Part shown: positions 45,056 to 52,564 of the stretch, piece by piece
Position numbering within the stretch: the first letter of the stretch is position 1
Layout of the letters: each line of letters opens with the position of its first letter
From: Magnetospirillum gryphiswaldense MSR-1 v2
GTDB lineage: Bacteria; Pseudomonadota; Alphaproteobacteria; Rhodospirillales; Magnetospirillaceae
Length of the DNA: 64,000 nucleotides
Assembly: GCF_000513295.1 (NCBI RefSeq)
Contig: NC_023065.1
Location: 2,712,501 to 2,776,500, forward strand
Direction: 5' to 3'
The notes under the pieces: model-generated
What the model saw: only the letters and a program-made list of their open reading frames with translations
Told to the model about the DNA's origin: nothing
The model's database searches: none
Translations under genes and position numbers: made by a program

Positions 45056-45307
45056 TCAGGCGTGCTTGTCCGAATAACCGTCCTCATGCTGCCGGGTCGT
45101 ATCTTGCACACCCAGAAGGTGCCGAAAATCTATCTGGGTGGCGGCGCTATCCTCGGCGGTCAAGACTCCTTCGCCACAAGCGCAATACCAGCCCGGTTGC
45201 TGGACGGTCAGAGTGTGGCCTTTGTAGGTAATCGCCATGGGGCGAATGTCGCGGTCCATCCCCGCACCACATTCATGACACGTCACCCTGTTGGGCTGGT
45301 CGCTCAC
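45056..45307 (-). CDS. YgiT/MqsA-type zinc-finger protein, third gene of TA operon
   Basis: The 83-residue product has the N-terminal zinc-finger pattern of YgiT/MqsA antitoxins: VTCHECGAGM, the Y-K-G-H segment (ITYKGHTLTVQQPGWYCACG) and GEGVLTAEDS. The C-terminal helix-turn-helix of full MqsA is absent, so it corresponds to the toxin-binding half only. Its start overlaps the stop of the TumA-like gene by ATGA, so it is translated with the TA pair. It may be a second antitoxin or a modulator. Confidence 0.75.
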   Translation of the reverse strand: MSDQPNRVTCHECGAGMDRDIRPMAITYKGHTLTVQQPGWYCACGEGVLTAEDSAATQIDFRHLLGVQDTTRQHEDGYSDKHA

Positions 45308-45648
45308 AGTCGCAGACTCGCCTGGATTTCATCGACGGTGACGCGAACCATCGTTTTATTCCGTTCGATCAGCCCCAGTTGGGCAAGCGCGTCCACGTCC
45401 TCGTGAACGCGCTTGTAATCCCGGCCCAGGCCGCGAGCCAGGGCCGCAACGCTCCGGGCCGGCTGCTGGTGCAGGTGTCGCAACAATTCCATGCGTTTGT
45501 TGGTCAAGGCCGCCAGCAAAGAATCGAGGTCCAGAAAGGTCAGATGGCTTTCCTGCACATCCTGTCCCTGCTCGGCCTTGTGCCATGCCTCGGCAAATCG
45601 CTTGGCCATGTCTTCAGCCGTGCCGACATGAAGTTTAACGTCGCTCAT
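45304..45648 (-). CDS. tumA: TumA-like winged-helix antitoxin
   Basis: Of 114 residues, the N-terminal part (KLHVGTAEDMAKRFAEAWHK) and DVQESHLTFLDLDSLLAAL typify antitoxins paired with DUF6516 toxins. The winged helix follows (RMELLRHLHQQPARSVAALA; GLGRDYKRVHEDVDALAQLG). The start was placed at MSDVKLHVG, which overlaps the toxin stop by 4 bp. It probably neutralises TumE and represses the operon through the palindrome at 45957-45983. Confidence 0.8.
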   Translation of the reverse strand: MSDVKLHVGTAEDMAKRFAEAWHKAEQGQDVQESHLTFLDLDSLLAALTNKRMELLRHLHQQPARSVAALARGLGRDYKRVHEDVDALAQLGLIERNKTMVRVTVDEIQASLRL

Positions 45649-45935
45649 TTTCCACCTCTGCACCGTTCTACATCCGCCAGGAAATCAGCCAGCAGAACCT
45701 CGACGGAAACAAACTGGTAAACTTCCTCGCGTTCGCCGTAATGGCGATGATCGCCCTTGCCGGGCTCGTTGTCATAGGCAACCAGCCGACGGCCAGCATA
45801 GCCATAGAAAAGGCTGTATTTCAGCCCGTGGTCGCTTCCGCGAACCGGCTGCGGCACTTTCCAGATGGTCATTTCGAGAATGGCCCCATCAGGATAAGCG
45901 AGCTTGTCGCGGAAGATTTGTTCAGCCTTTTTCAT
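45645..45935 (-). CDS. tumE: TumE-family toxin (DUF6516)
   Basis: The 96-residue product carries the family hallmarks MTIWKVPQPV, GLKYSLFYGY, RRLVAYDNEPGKGDHRHYGE. The start at MKKAEQIFRDKL is the family start; the frame upstream runs through the operator. It is the first gene of a tumE-tumA-ygiT-type operon with 4-bp overlaps throughout. TumE proteins are reported toxins of plasmid stabilisation modules; the molecular target is not evident from the sequence. Confidence 0.82.
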   Translation of the reverse strand: MKKAEQIFRDKLAYPDGAILEMTIWKVPQPVRGSDHGLKYSLFYGYAGRRLVAYDNEPGKGDHRHYGEREEVYQFVSVEVLLADFLADVERCRGGK

Positions 45936-45942
45936 AGGGCAT

Positions 45943-45983
45943 ATAATGCCATAAACCATATATGGCGTCAAACGCCATATATG
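45943..45983 (-). promoter_or_regulatory. TA operon promoter with embedded palindromic operator
   Basis: A perfect 11-bp inverted repeat (CATATATGGCG, spacer TCAAA, CGCCATATATG; 45957-45983) contains on the minus strand a TTGACG -35 hexamer across its centre (45971-45966). With 17-nt spacing a CATTAT -10 lies at 45948-45943. The predicted transcription start falls at about the tumE ATG (45935), so the transcript may be leaderless. A repressor bound here would block RNA polymerase directly. Confidence 0.65.
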
Positions 45984-46130
45984 CTGAGCGAGAAGCAGCC
46001 CGCAACCCAAGTGCTAACATCCAGAATCAATTTTTCGCGAAATTTGTATTGATGCTTAATCATCATAATCGTAGCCTTATCTACCAAAAATAGATAAAGC
46101 CCAATTGCATCCGCATCAGGAGAGGCCAAA

Positions 46131-46964
46131 GTGAGTGATCATCACAATTTTGGAGGAGCCTGGACACTTGTTAAACTGGCTGCGTTAAAGAGCTATCTCC
46201 CCGCATTCACCACTGCGCTGAGCCGACAGAGCTTTCAACTCCTTTATATTGACGCCTTCGCAGGAACCGGTCGTTGCGACATTAAAATTGATGGTGCCGC
46301 CACAAGCGTTGATGGGTCAGCCAGGATTGCACTGGAGGCGCAACCAGCGTTTGATAAGCTCTATTTCATAGAAATGGATGAAAAGAAGCATCGAGCATTA
46401 GAATCACTGGCCACAGAACACCAAGGCCGCTCCGTAAAATTAATTAAAGACGATGCAAATATTGCACTACGCAGTATTTGCATGACAAATAATTGGAAAA
46501 ATACAAGAGCCGTATTATTCTTAGACCCATACGGAATGAATGTTGAGTGGGATACGCTCAGAGCAATCGCAAACACACAGGCGATTGACATATGGTATCT
46601 GTTCCCATATTCAGCACTTTACCGACAGGCTGCGAAAAATGCGGATCGTCTCGCTCCTGAAAAAGAAGCCGCAATTACACGGTTATTAGGAACGGAGGCA
46701 TGGAAGGAAAAGTTCTACGCACCGCCGAGGCAGCCATCATTGTTTGGAAATGATTCTGATGTAAGGACAGCAAGCCACAGCGAAATGCTTGATTTTGTTT
46801 CAAATCGCCTTAAAAATCTCTTTCCAGCCACAACAACACCTAAAATACTGAGACAGTCAACAGGCGCACCGTTATTTGCTTTATATTTTGCAGTATCCAA
46901 CCCGAATCAAAGGGCATGCGGCATCGCAACCAAAATTGCTGACCACATCATCAAAAATTTATAA
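46131..46964 (+). CDS. tcmP: Three-Cys-motif partner protein TcmP
   Basis: The 277-residue product has TcmP features: LVKLAALKSYLPAFTTAL, the Rossmann-type glycine loop LYIDAFAGTGRCD, the acidic strand end YFIEMDEKKH and the methyltransferase-like LFLDPYGMNVEW. The family is always found beside Gp37/Gp68-type three-Cys proteins, as here (the convergent gene 46959-47699 overlaps by 6 bp). The gene is much more A/T-rich than its surroundings, indicating recent transfer. Its role is unknown; a nucleic-acid or peptide methyltransferase is an inference from the fold pattern. Confidence 0.85.
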   Translation: MSDHHNFGGAWTLVKLAALKSYLPAFTTALSRQSFQLLYIDAFAGTGRCDIKIDGAATSVDGSARIALEAQPAFDKLYFIEMDEKKHRALESLATEHQGRSVKLIKDDANIALRSICMTNNWKNTRAVLFLDPYGMNVEWDTLRAIANTQAIDIWYLFPYSALYRQAAKNADRLAPEKEAAITRLLGTEAWKEKFYAPPRQPSLFGNDSDVRTASHSEMLDFVSNRLKNLFPATTTPKILRQSTGAPLFALYFAVSNPNQRACGIATKIADHIIKNL

Positions 46965-47699
46965 TTGAATTCCAGGGTAGGCATCCCATGTACGCCCATT
47001 GAATTCCCTGCCATTCGCCTTTTTGTGGCGCTTGACGCCATCAGCGCCCCAACCTCCCCATTGCTTGAAAAAGAAGGCGACGCCGGCTTGTTCGGAGAGG
47101 CGCTGAATACTCTCGACCCAGGCGGGCTCCATCGGACGGGCCTTGTGACCAGATTCCCCGCCAACAATTGCCCAATGAATTCCGGACAGGTCGAACTCGC
47201 CCAGGTCTTCGAGTAGTGGCTCTATCGACAAAAACCGCACCCGAGCTTCAACTTGTCGCAGATAGTCAATGCGCGGCAGTCCATAAGCACGATCCTCGAC
47301 AGACACACCCAACCATACATTCGGTGGACAGCGGCGCGATGAGAAGTAAGCCGGCAATCGGTCAGCTCGCTTGGTCAGGATTTGATAGGTGTGTCGAGGG
47401 GTGTCGGCGATAACCGTGAAGACTTGGTCAAGAAAGCTATCTGGAATGTCGTAGTGGAAAAGATCGCTCATCGAATTGACGAAATAGATGGTCGGCTTTC
47501 TACGAGCCTGTGGCTGGAAAATACGATGCGGATGAAGCGCGAGCTTGAATTCCTGGTCATAGCCGGGTGCACGCATGGCATGGAGGCGTCGCGCCATGAC
47601 TTCGGCATAGCAATGCTTACAACCGGGCGAAATCTTGGTACAGCCGGTGGTCGGGTTCCAGGTCTGCTCTGTCCATTCAATCGTCGTATTAGTGCTCAC
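46959..47699 (-). CDS. Phage Gp37/Gp68-like three-Cys-motif protein (DUF5131)
   Basis: The 246-residue product starts MSTNTTIEWTEQTWNPTTGC and carries the three-cysteine motif Cys20-x6-Cys27-x2-Cys30 (SPGCKHCYA). Radical-SAM-barrel-like segments follow: KPTIYFVNSMSDLFH, YQILTKRADRLP, NVWLGVSVED, VRFLSIEPLLED, WAIVGGESGHKARPM, VAFFFKQWGG. The pattern suggests an iron-sulfur, SAM-dependent enzyme. It forms a convergent overlapping pair with TcmP. Its natural substrate is unknown. Confidence 0.88.
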   Translation of the reverse strand: MSTNTTIEWTEQTWNPTTGCTKISPGCKHCYAEVMARRLHAMRAPGYDQEFKLALHPHRIFQPQARRKPTIYFVNSMSDLFHYDIPDSFLDQVFTVIADTPRHTYQILTKRADRLPAYFSSRRCPPNVWLGVSVEDRAYGLPRIDYLRQVEARVRFLSIEPLLEDLGEFDLSGIHWAIVGGESGHKARPMEPAWVESIQRLSEQAGVAFFFKQWGGWGADGVKRHKKANGREFNGRTWDAYPGIQL

Positions 47700-47888
47700 G
47701 ACTTCCTCCTGTGACCATATCCACTACGAAACGGCCAGAATCATTTCATAAAAGTAGAATAGAACGCCTGCGAATTGGTTAATCAGACCGCGAAAACCAC
47801 AGATTGAGCGGAGCGGAGTGCAGTACCAATATGTCGCCTGGAGGGAAAGCGGGCTCAACACGGCACTGTCGCATAAGCTGGAACATTT
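47700..47888. other. Gene-free gap upstream of the three-Cys gene
   Basis: It carries the presumed promoter and an AGGAAG ribosome site for the minus-strand gene. No other feature is recognised. Confidence 0.4.
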
Positions 47889-48413
47889 TCACTTCCTCCC
47901 CGTCGTAGTCCGTTTGGCCTTGGCCTGCTTGTCCTGAAGTTCCTCCCTGGCGGCGGAAAACTCCCGGCACACCTTGGTCAATCCTCCCGGCTCCTTACCG
48001 ACGCGCCAGGCGTGCAGGGCCTTGGCCAACGCCGGCCCCTTGCCCTTCCAGAAGTTGTTGAAAGCCTGCTGGTGTTCCGGGCAGCAAAATTCCTGCGCCT
48101 TGCGCACCTGGTCGAAGTCGCCACCGCACCACAGGCATTTGCACTTCGGTTTTTCAACCGCATTCTGTCGAGACTGCTGGCGCTTTTGCCGTTCATAGGC
48201 TTCCCGACATACGGCACTGCAACATTTCTGATTACGACGCGGATTGAGCATCACCGCGCCGCACCAGCGGCAGCACTTGGGCGCTGTTTCCTCCTTCCGG
48301 CTGCTCTGGGTCACCGGGGGCGCCTCAGGTGCCTCAGGCGGGCTTGATTTGGGAACCGTGTACATGGATGGCGAAACAAGCTTCGCGACCGACCCAGGGG
48401 CGTCGTCGATCAT
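47889..48413 (-). CDS. Zinc-finger protein, last gene of small operon
   Basis: Of 174 residues, two cysteine clusters CCRWCGAVMLNPRRNQKCCS and CKCLWCGGDFDQVRKAQEFC look like tandem zinc fingers, the second resembling CGNR/HNH-free DNA-binding knuckles; a basic tail (KAKRTTTGRK) ends it. The start MIDDAPGS overlaps the preceding gene's stop by 4 bp. The function is unknown; nucleic-acid binding is likely. Confidence 0.65.
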   Translation of the reverse strand: MIDDAPGSVAKLVSPSMYTVPKSSPPEAPEAPPVTQSSRKEETAPKCCRWCGAVMLNPRRNQKCCSAVCREAYERQKRQQSRQNAVEKPKCKCLWCGGDFDQVRKAQEFCCPEHQQAFNNFWKGKGPALAKALHAWRVGKEPGGLTKVCREFSAAREELQDKQAKAKRTTTGRK

Positions 48414-48718
48414 GCCTTCCTCCTGTCGTTCTCGATCTCGGCGGCCATGCCGGCGGCGATGGCGGCGGAATTGCGATGCTGATAGCCCTGCTGCAACAGC
48501 GCCTGCACGTTCTTCCAGGCGGTATCGGCCCAAGCTTCGGCCAGTTCAGCGGCGTCGCCATCGCCTTGGGCCAAGGCGGCTTGCAACTGCCGCATGGCCC
48601 GGTTGTAGGTGTCGAGAGCCTGCACGGCCTGCTTATGGGCGGAATCGGCTTCCTGGTTGTGATAGGTGATGGCCTGGGCGGCGCCGGGGGTCATCGTGTC
48701 GATCTGGCTCATGCTCAT
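48410..48718 (-). CDS. Small helical hypothetical protein
   Basis: This 102-residue Ala/Gln-rich helical protein (AITYHNQEADSAHKQAVQAL; AWADTAWKNVQALLQQGYQH) has 4-bp overlaps with the genes on both sides. No family is recognised. Coupled translation in this tight array supports it being real. Confidence 0.6.
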   Translation of the reverse strand: MSMSQIDTMTPGAAQAITYHNQEADSAHKQAVQALDTYNRAMRQLQAALAQGDGDAAELAEAWADTAWKNVQALLQQGYQHRNSAAIAAGMAAEIENDRRKA

Positions 48719-48813
48719 GACCAGCGCTCCTGCCCCTGGAGGGCGGTCAACACACTGTCGGTCAGGACGATTTCAACATGGTCGGGATGGGAAGTGGTGA
48801 TAGGGCTGGTCAT
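48715..48813 (-). CDS. 32-aa coupled small ORF
   Basis: The frame reads MTSPITTSHPDHVEIVLTDS and ends LQGQERWS; its TGA overlaps the ATG of the next gene. It fills the gap between two coupled genes exactly. Too short for a domain call; it may be a leader or coupling peptide. Confidence 0.4.
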   Translation of the reverse strand: MTSPITTSHPDHVEIVLTDSVLTALQGQERWS

Positions 48814-48817
48814 GGTT

Positions 48818-49114
48818 TCAACCCTCCCCATTCGGCATCAAGGCGGTATTGTCCGGGAAATCGGAAAGGCGCGCCTTGGCGGCCAGAATGCATCGCGCTT
48901 GGCGGCGGCGGTCATCGGCTTTGGCCCTGAGGCATTCCAATTGTTCGACCTCAGCCAGAACCTTGCGGGCAATACCGGCCCAAGTGGTTCGCTCCCGAAG
49001 GCCGACGCAGGCGCAATAATCGACGGTGATCAGGTGGAAAAGGTGGTCAATGGCTTCACGGTATTGCCCAACACGAATAGGTTCGCTGAAGCCGGTCGGC
49101 CAAGGCCAAGGCAT
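48818..49114 (-). CDS. Small hypothetical protein
   Basis: The 98-residue product contains REAIDHLFHLITVDYCACVG and a helical second half (VLAEVEQLECLRAKADDRRR). It overlaps the upstream winged-helix gene by 59 bp, so the true start may be later than 49114. No family is recognised. Confidence 0.5.
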   Translation of the reverse strand: MPWPWPTGFSEPIRVGQYREAIDHLFHLITVDYCACVGLRERTTWAGIARKVLAEVEQLECLRAKADDRRRQARCILAAKARLSDFPDNTALMPNGEG

Positions 49115-50018
49115 CGTCCACGTTATCGGGCGGTGCCTCTGCCGGGGCCACCTCGGGCAGAAATGAACGGATCAGGTCCAGCGCCACGGTTTCAGCGACA
49201 CCATCGCCAGCCGCGTTTGCCGCTGCCGGCTTCGCCTGCTCGTTCCTGCCGAGCAACTTACATACCTCCCCTGATTGGGGGGAGGTCGGCACACCCGTGG
49301 CGAGGTGGTCGAAGCGTTCAGCCCTGGCCTTGGGTTCGGGGGTGACGGGAGGGCGCCGTCCAGGCGTCCGTTTTAGCAACGTCGGCGGCGCCAATGTAGG
49401 AGATGTATGGGGTTCTTGATTCTCAAGACCCCCGAAGGGTGCGCAAAGTTTTGTACCCTCCCCCCTTCGCACCCACAAGATACGGGCGGCTTCTTTCAAG
49501 ACCCCTTTGAGTTGGTAGCTGTTGGCATCGTTGCGGTCGTATTCACGGCGGTTCTCGATCACGTCCAGCAGGCCGAGATCGCGCAACCTGGCCTCTGCCG
49601 CCCGCTGGGTGGATGGACGGACACCGGCCCGGTTCTCAAGCTCGGACCGGTACACGTCGAATTCGCCGCTGGCGCCACCCAGGAATAACAGCGCGTCGAT
49701 CAGACAAACCTCGGCATCGGTCCATGGCCATTGCGTTTGGAGTTTCCACGGCCACCGTGCCCGCGCATGCGCGGCACGGCGCTGCTGGACCATGCGGCGC
49801 GATGGCCCACGCTGGCGCCTGGTGCAAACGACCGCGACCGGCCTGTCCTCCTGCTGGGAAGGCCGGTAACGTTCCAGGCTGGCGCCGATCAGAGCCGGCG
49901 CATGCTTCTTGCGCGCCTCGACAATAGCCGCTTCCAGCGTCCGGCTCTGCGAGCCCAACGCATGGGATGCGTGAAAGCTGGCCTCATACAGAGACCGCAT
50001 GTACTCGGATTTATGCAT
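49056..50018 (-). CDS. Winged-helix protein, possibly replication-related
   Basis: The 320-residue product has a basic N-terminal part with WPWTDAEVCLIDALLFLGG, a winged-helix-like core (SELENRAGVRPSTQRAAEAR; LRDLGLLDVIENRREYDRND) and a long Pro/Ala-rich C-terminal half. Such layouts are seen in plasmid and phage replication or regulatory proteins, but no precise family is claimed. GGAGG precedes the ATG. It heads a five-gene minus-strand operon down to 47889, and its upstream region contains two inverted repeats. Confidence 0.6.
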   Translation of the reverse strand: MHKSEYMRSLYEASFHASHALGSQSRTLEAAIVEARKKHAPALIGASLERYRPSQQEDRPVAVVCTRRQRGPSRRMVQQRRAAHARARWPWKLQTQWPWTDAEVCLIDALLFLGGASGEFDVYRSELENRAGVRPSTQRAAEARLRDLGLLDVIENRREYDRNDANSYQLKGVLKEAARILWVRRGEGTKLCAPFGGLENQEPHTSPTLAPPTLLKRTPGRRPPVTPEPKARAERFDHLATGVPTSPQSGEVCKLLGRNEQAKPAAANAAGDGVAETVALDLIRSFLPEVAPAEAPPDNVDDALALADRLQRTYSCWAIP

Positions 50019-50127
50019 CGCCCCTCCAAGGAGGAACGTGGATCAACATCACGACGGTAGAAAAAAGGGACGAGTTAACCCGTTCGGAAACCTCACGGTT
50101 TTCCGTTGACAGTGCGGCCTGCGTCGG

Positions 50128-50197
50128 GCTAAGAAAGATGTCGCCAAACAAGTTTTCTTAGCGCTTCGGCGCAGGTCGCTAATCCTCTGGGTTAGCG
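50128..50197. repeat. Two neighbouring inverted repeats upstream of winged-helix gene
   Basis: GCTAAGAAA and TTTCTTAGC (50128-50136, 50154-50162) are perfect 9-bp arms, and CGCTAA and TTAGCG (50177-50182, 50192-50197) are 6-bp arms. Both share the GCTAA core. They lie 110-180 bp before the minus-strand gene start and may be operators. Confidence 0.45.
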
Positions 50198-50308
50198 GCC
50201 TTTTTGCTTATGTCTTCTGGATATCCACGCCACTCCATTGCAAGCGTTACCTTGCGCTCCACAGTCGACTGTGCTAGGCTAGTCGATGGATTCGGCGTGT
50301 GAAGGGGC

Positions 50309-50384
50309 TGGTGGAGCCGAGGGGAATCGAACCCCTGACCTCCGCAGTGCGATTGCGGCGCTCTCCCATCTGAGCTACGGCCCC
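50309..50384 (-). tRNA. tRNA-Ala (anticodon CGC)
   Basis: The 76-nt cloverleaf on the minus strand has a GGGGCCG acceptor paired with CGGCTCC, a GCTC D-stem, an anticodon stem CCGCA/TGCGG with loop ATCGCAC giving anticodon CGC, the T-arm AGGGGTTCGAATCCCCT and an encoded CCA. It separates the accessory block from the core genes and is a typical island integration target. Confidence 0.95.
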
Positions 50385-50516
50385 AGCGAGGTGGGGAAAT
50401 TAGGGGATGGACGAAGGGCTGTCAAGGGTAGCGTCACCATCCTTTATCGGTGGTGGCGCGATCACTCCAGCCAAGTTAATATCCCTTATCGTATCGGGGC
50501 CGATTGGAATTTCCAG

Positions 50517-50864
50517 ATGATCAAGAAGACCAGTAATGACCGCCGTTTTGATGATCGTCACCCCGGAACTGGACTGGTTATCCGCGTCGAGGATGCCGAT
50601 ATCGAGGTGCTGGATATTTCCATCGGCGGCATGAAGTTCCCCCTGCCAGCCGGACGCCGGACCTGGAAGGGTGAGGTGCTGGAATTCGAGATGGTGTCAT
50701 CTCATTTTCCCGACATGCGCAAGGCCAAGGGCAAGGCGGATATTCGCGCCATTACCCCCAATTGGGTGGCCGTACAATTCGTTCGTCCGTCTTATGACCT
50801 GATGAAAATGGTCAGCCGCCACGTCGCCACGCTGCTGTGGGGCGATCGTCCCTACGGCTATTGA
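50517..50864 (+). CDS. PilZ-domain protein
   Basis: The 115-residue product has the PilZ c-di-GMP binding pattern: RRFDDRHPG near the start and DISIGGMKFPLPAG for the DxSxxG box. It probably acts as a small cyclic-di-GMP receptor, fitting the several GGDEF genes in the window. The start at 50517 was chosen because earlier in-frame starts run back toward the tRNA gene. Confidence 0.8.
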   Translation: MIKKTSNDRRFDDRHPGTGLVIRVEDADIEVLDISIGGMKFPLPAGRRTWKGEVLEFEMVSSHFPDMRKAKGKADIRAITPNWVAVQFVRPSYDLMKMVSRHVATLLWGDRPYGY

Positions 50865-50921
50865 TAAACCAAAGCGCCAAGGCCGGCGCGACCGGACACC
50901 ACCGGAAAAATAGCAGGATCG

Positions 50922-51545
50922 TTAGGATCCGGCCTTAAGCTGATCGGCCTTTTGCCGCATCACCGCCAGCAGACTGTCCAGCTTGCCGCCTTGGCTCGAC
51001 AACACACCGCTGTAATCCGAGCGGTAGGTGACAATCATCGAGGCACCTTCGACAATGATGTCGACAACGCGGAATGTCTCGCCATCCTTGCGCACCCGCC
51101 AGGAGACATTGATCGGCGCCAGATTATGGCGGCGAATCTGCGAAACCACCAACGAATCACCGCTGGCATCGGGTTCGACGCCAAAAATATCCAGGGTTTC
51201 GCCGGAATATTCCTTGAATCGGCGTGTCCAGGTATAGACCTGGATGTCCTCGAACAGCTTCTGGAATTCACCGCGCTGCTCAGCCGTGGTCGGAGGACGC
51301 CAATAGCGCCCCAGCACCAACTTGCTGATTTCCGGCAAGTCGAAGGTATTGACGAACAGATTGCGGAAGCGCAAAGCCCGCTCGGCGTCCGACAGATCCT
51401 TCACCGCCACCGTGTTCATGGCGGTATCGGCCAAATCTTGGATGAAGGAACGCGCTTTGACCTCAACGGCGAAAGCGATGGAGGGCACATGCAGGCAGGT
51501 CGCCGCAGCGACAGCACTCAGCAATAAAATCCGCCGGCTCAACAT
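50922..51545 (-). CDS. mlaC: MlaC-family periplasmic phospholipid carrier
   Basis: The 207-residue product has a signal peptide (LLLSAVAAATCLHVPSIAFA) and the MlaC/Ttg2D pattern: FRNLFVNTFDLPEISKLVLG, YWRPPTTAEQRGEFQKLF, NVSWRVRKDGETFRVVDIIV and EGASMIVTYRSDYSGVL. It ferries phospholipids between the outer-membrane MlaA and the inner-membrane MlaFEDB transporter. It follows mlaA by 2 bp on the same strand. Confidence 0.92.
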   Translation of the reverse strand: MLSRRILLLSAVAAATCLHVPSIAFAVEVKARSFIQDLADTAMNTVAVKDLSDAERALRFRNLFVNTFDLPEISKLVLGRYWRPPTTAEQRGEFQKLFEDIQVYTWTRRFKEYSGETLDIFGVEPDASGDSLVVSQIRRHNLAPINVSWRVRKDGETFRVVDIIVEGASMIVTYRSDYSGVLSSQGGKLDSLLAVMRQKADQLKAGS

Positions 51546-51547
51546 AA

Positions 51548-52309
51548 TTAGCGCAGCCCCGTCGGATTGAGGGCATTCTTGACCTCGGCATTACGATTCT
51601 GCCGATAGGTCGAGCGCAAGGCCGAGTAATAATCCAGCGACGAACGCTCGATCTCGTCCAGCGGCGCCAGCAGACGTTCACGCTTTTCCAGGCCAGAGAT
51701 TCCGGCGCGGGTCCACACCGGCCAGGAGCGGTCGATGTGATCCATGTACAGATTGAACGGATCGACCAGCCATTCGGTGGCGATGCCGACACCGTCACGG
51801 GGGTTGGACGGGCCCAGAATGGGCAGAACCAGATACGGACCCTCGCCAATGCCCCAAACAGCAAAGGTCTGGCCAAAATCTTCGTCGTGATAAGGGATGC
51901 CGCCGGGCTCGGCCACGTCAATCAGGCCAGCGATACCGAAGCCGGTGTTGAAGGCGAAACGCATCAGCGTCTGCATGGCGCGGTCGGGCTGACCTTGCAA
52001 GACGTCGTTAAAGAAGACCACCGGGGCCCGCAGATTACGGATGAAGTCACGCACCCGGTCCTTGCCGTATTGCGGCATGATGGCGCCATAGCCCTGGGCA
52101 ATCGGCTTCAACAGCGCCTTATCGACAGCCTGGTTGAAGTCGAAGATGGCCCGGTTCATGGGCTCGAGCGGATCGTTGTTCTGATCCCACTCCATCATCG
52201 CCTCCTTGTCGTCGGCTGGCGGCGGGGTGGCACAGCCGGCAAGCAGGGCGATGGCGAAAAGGGGCGCGGCGAAGCGAGCGACGACGGAGCGGGGCATGAA
52301 GGCTGGCAT
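51548..52309 (-). CDS. mlaA: MlaA (VacJ) outer-membrane lipoprotein
   Basis: The 253-residue product has lipobox LLAGC and the VacJ pattern NDPLEPMNRAIFDFN, PVVFFNDVLQG, RFAFNTGFGIAGLIDVA, DFGQTFAVWGIGEGPYLVLP. It extracts mislocalised phospholipids from the outer leaflet. An alternative Met at 52297 is possible. It forms an operon with mlaC; the divergent neighbour is the ArsR-methyltransferase gene. Confidence 0.93.
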   Translation of the reverse strand: MPAFMPRSVVARFAAPLFAIALLAGCATPPPADDKEAMMEWDQNNDPLEPMNRAIFDFNQAVDKALLKPIAQGYGAIMPQYGKDRVRDFIRNLRAPVVFFNDVLQGQPDRAMQTLMRFAFNTGFGIAGLIDVAEPGGIPYHDEDFGQTFAVWGIGEGPYLVLPILGPSNPRDGVGIATEWLVDPFNLYMDHIDRSWPVWTRAGISGLEKRERLLAPLDEIERSSLDYYSALRSTYRQNRNAEVKNALNPTGLR

Positions 52310-52564
52310 CCTGCTTTCTAGACCTCAAGACTAATCCGAAACGCCCGGATCACCAGACGACAAGACTCCGCAGGTGCGGCTTCCTTGCACCATTGGAGGT
52401 AACACAGTCGGAAGGGAAACACCAGTAGGCACAAAACCGATGCTTTTTTCGTCATGGCGAAATGTTGCACGAATGACACACCGGGTCACCGGCAGCGCCG
52501 GATTCTGCTTTCCATAACGCATAAAGATATGTTTATATGTTTCTTGAATTTGGCGGAGGGCGTC
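52310..52564. promoter_or_regulatory. Divergent mlaA / ArsR-methyltransferase intergenic region
   Basis: Next to the plus-strand gene, CATAAAGATATGTTTATATG (52520-52539) is an AT-rich imperfect palindrome (ATAAA...TTTAT) 26 bp before the GTG, a candidate operator for the ArsR-type regulator. The rest shows no gene. Confidence 0.5.

Noticed and set aside
52331-52460. Possible cobalamin riboswitch between mlaA and the ArsR gene
   Set aside because: Some GGTGCC-like words occur on the minus strand, but the conserved B12-box and required pairing could not be found.
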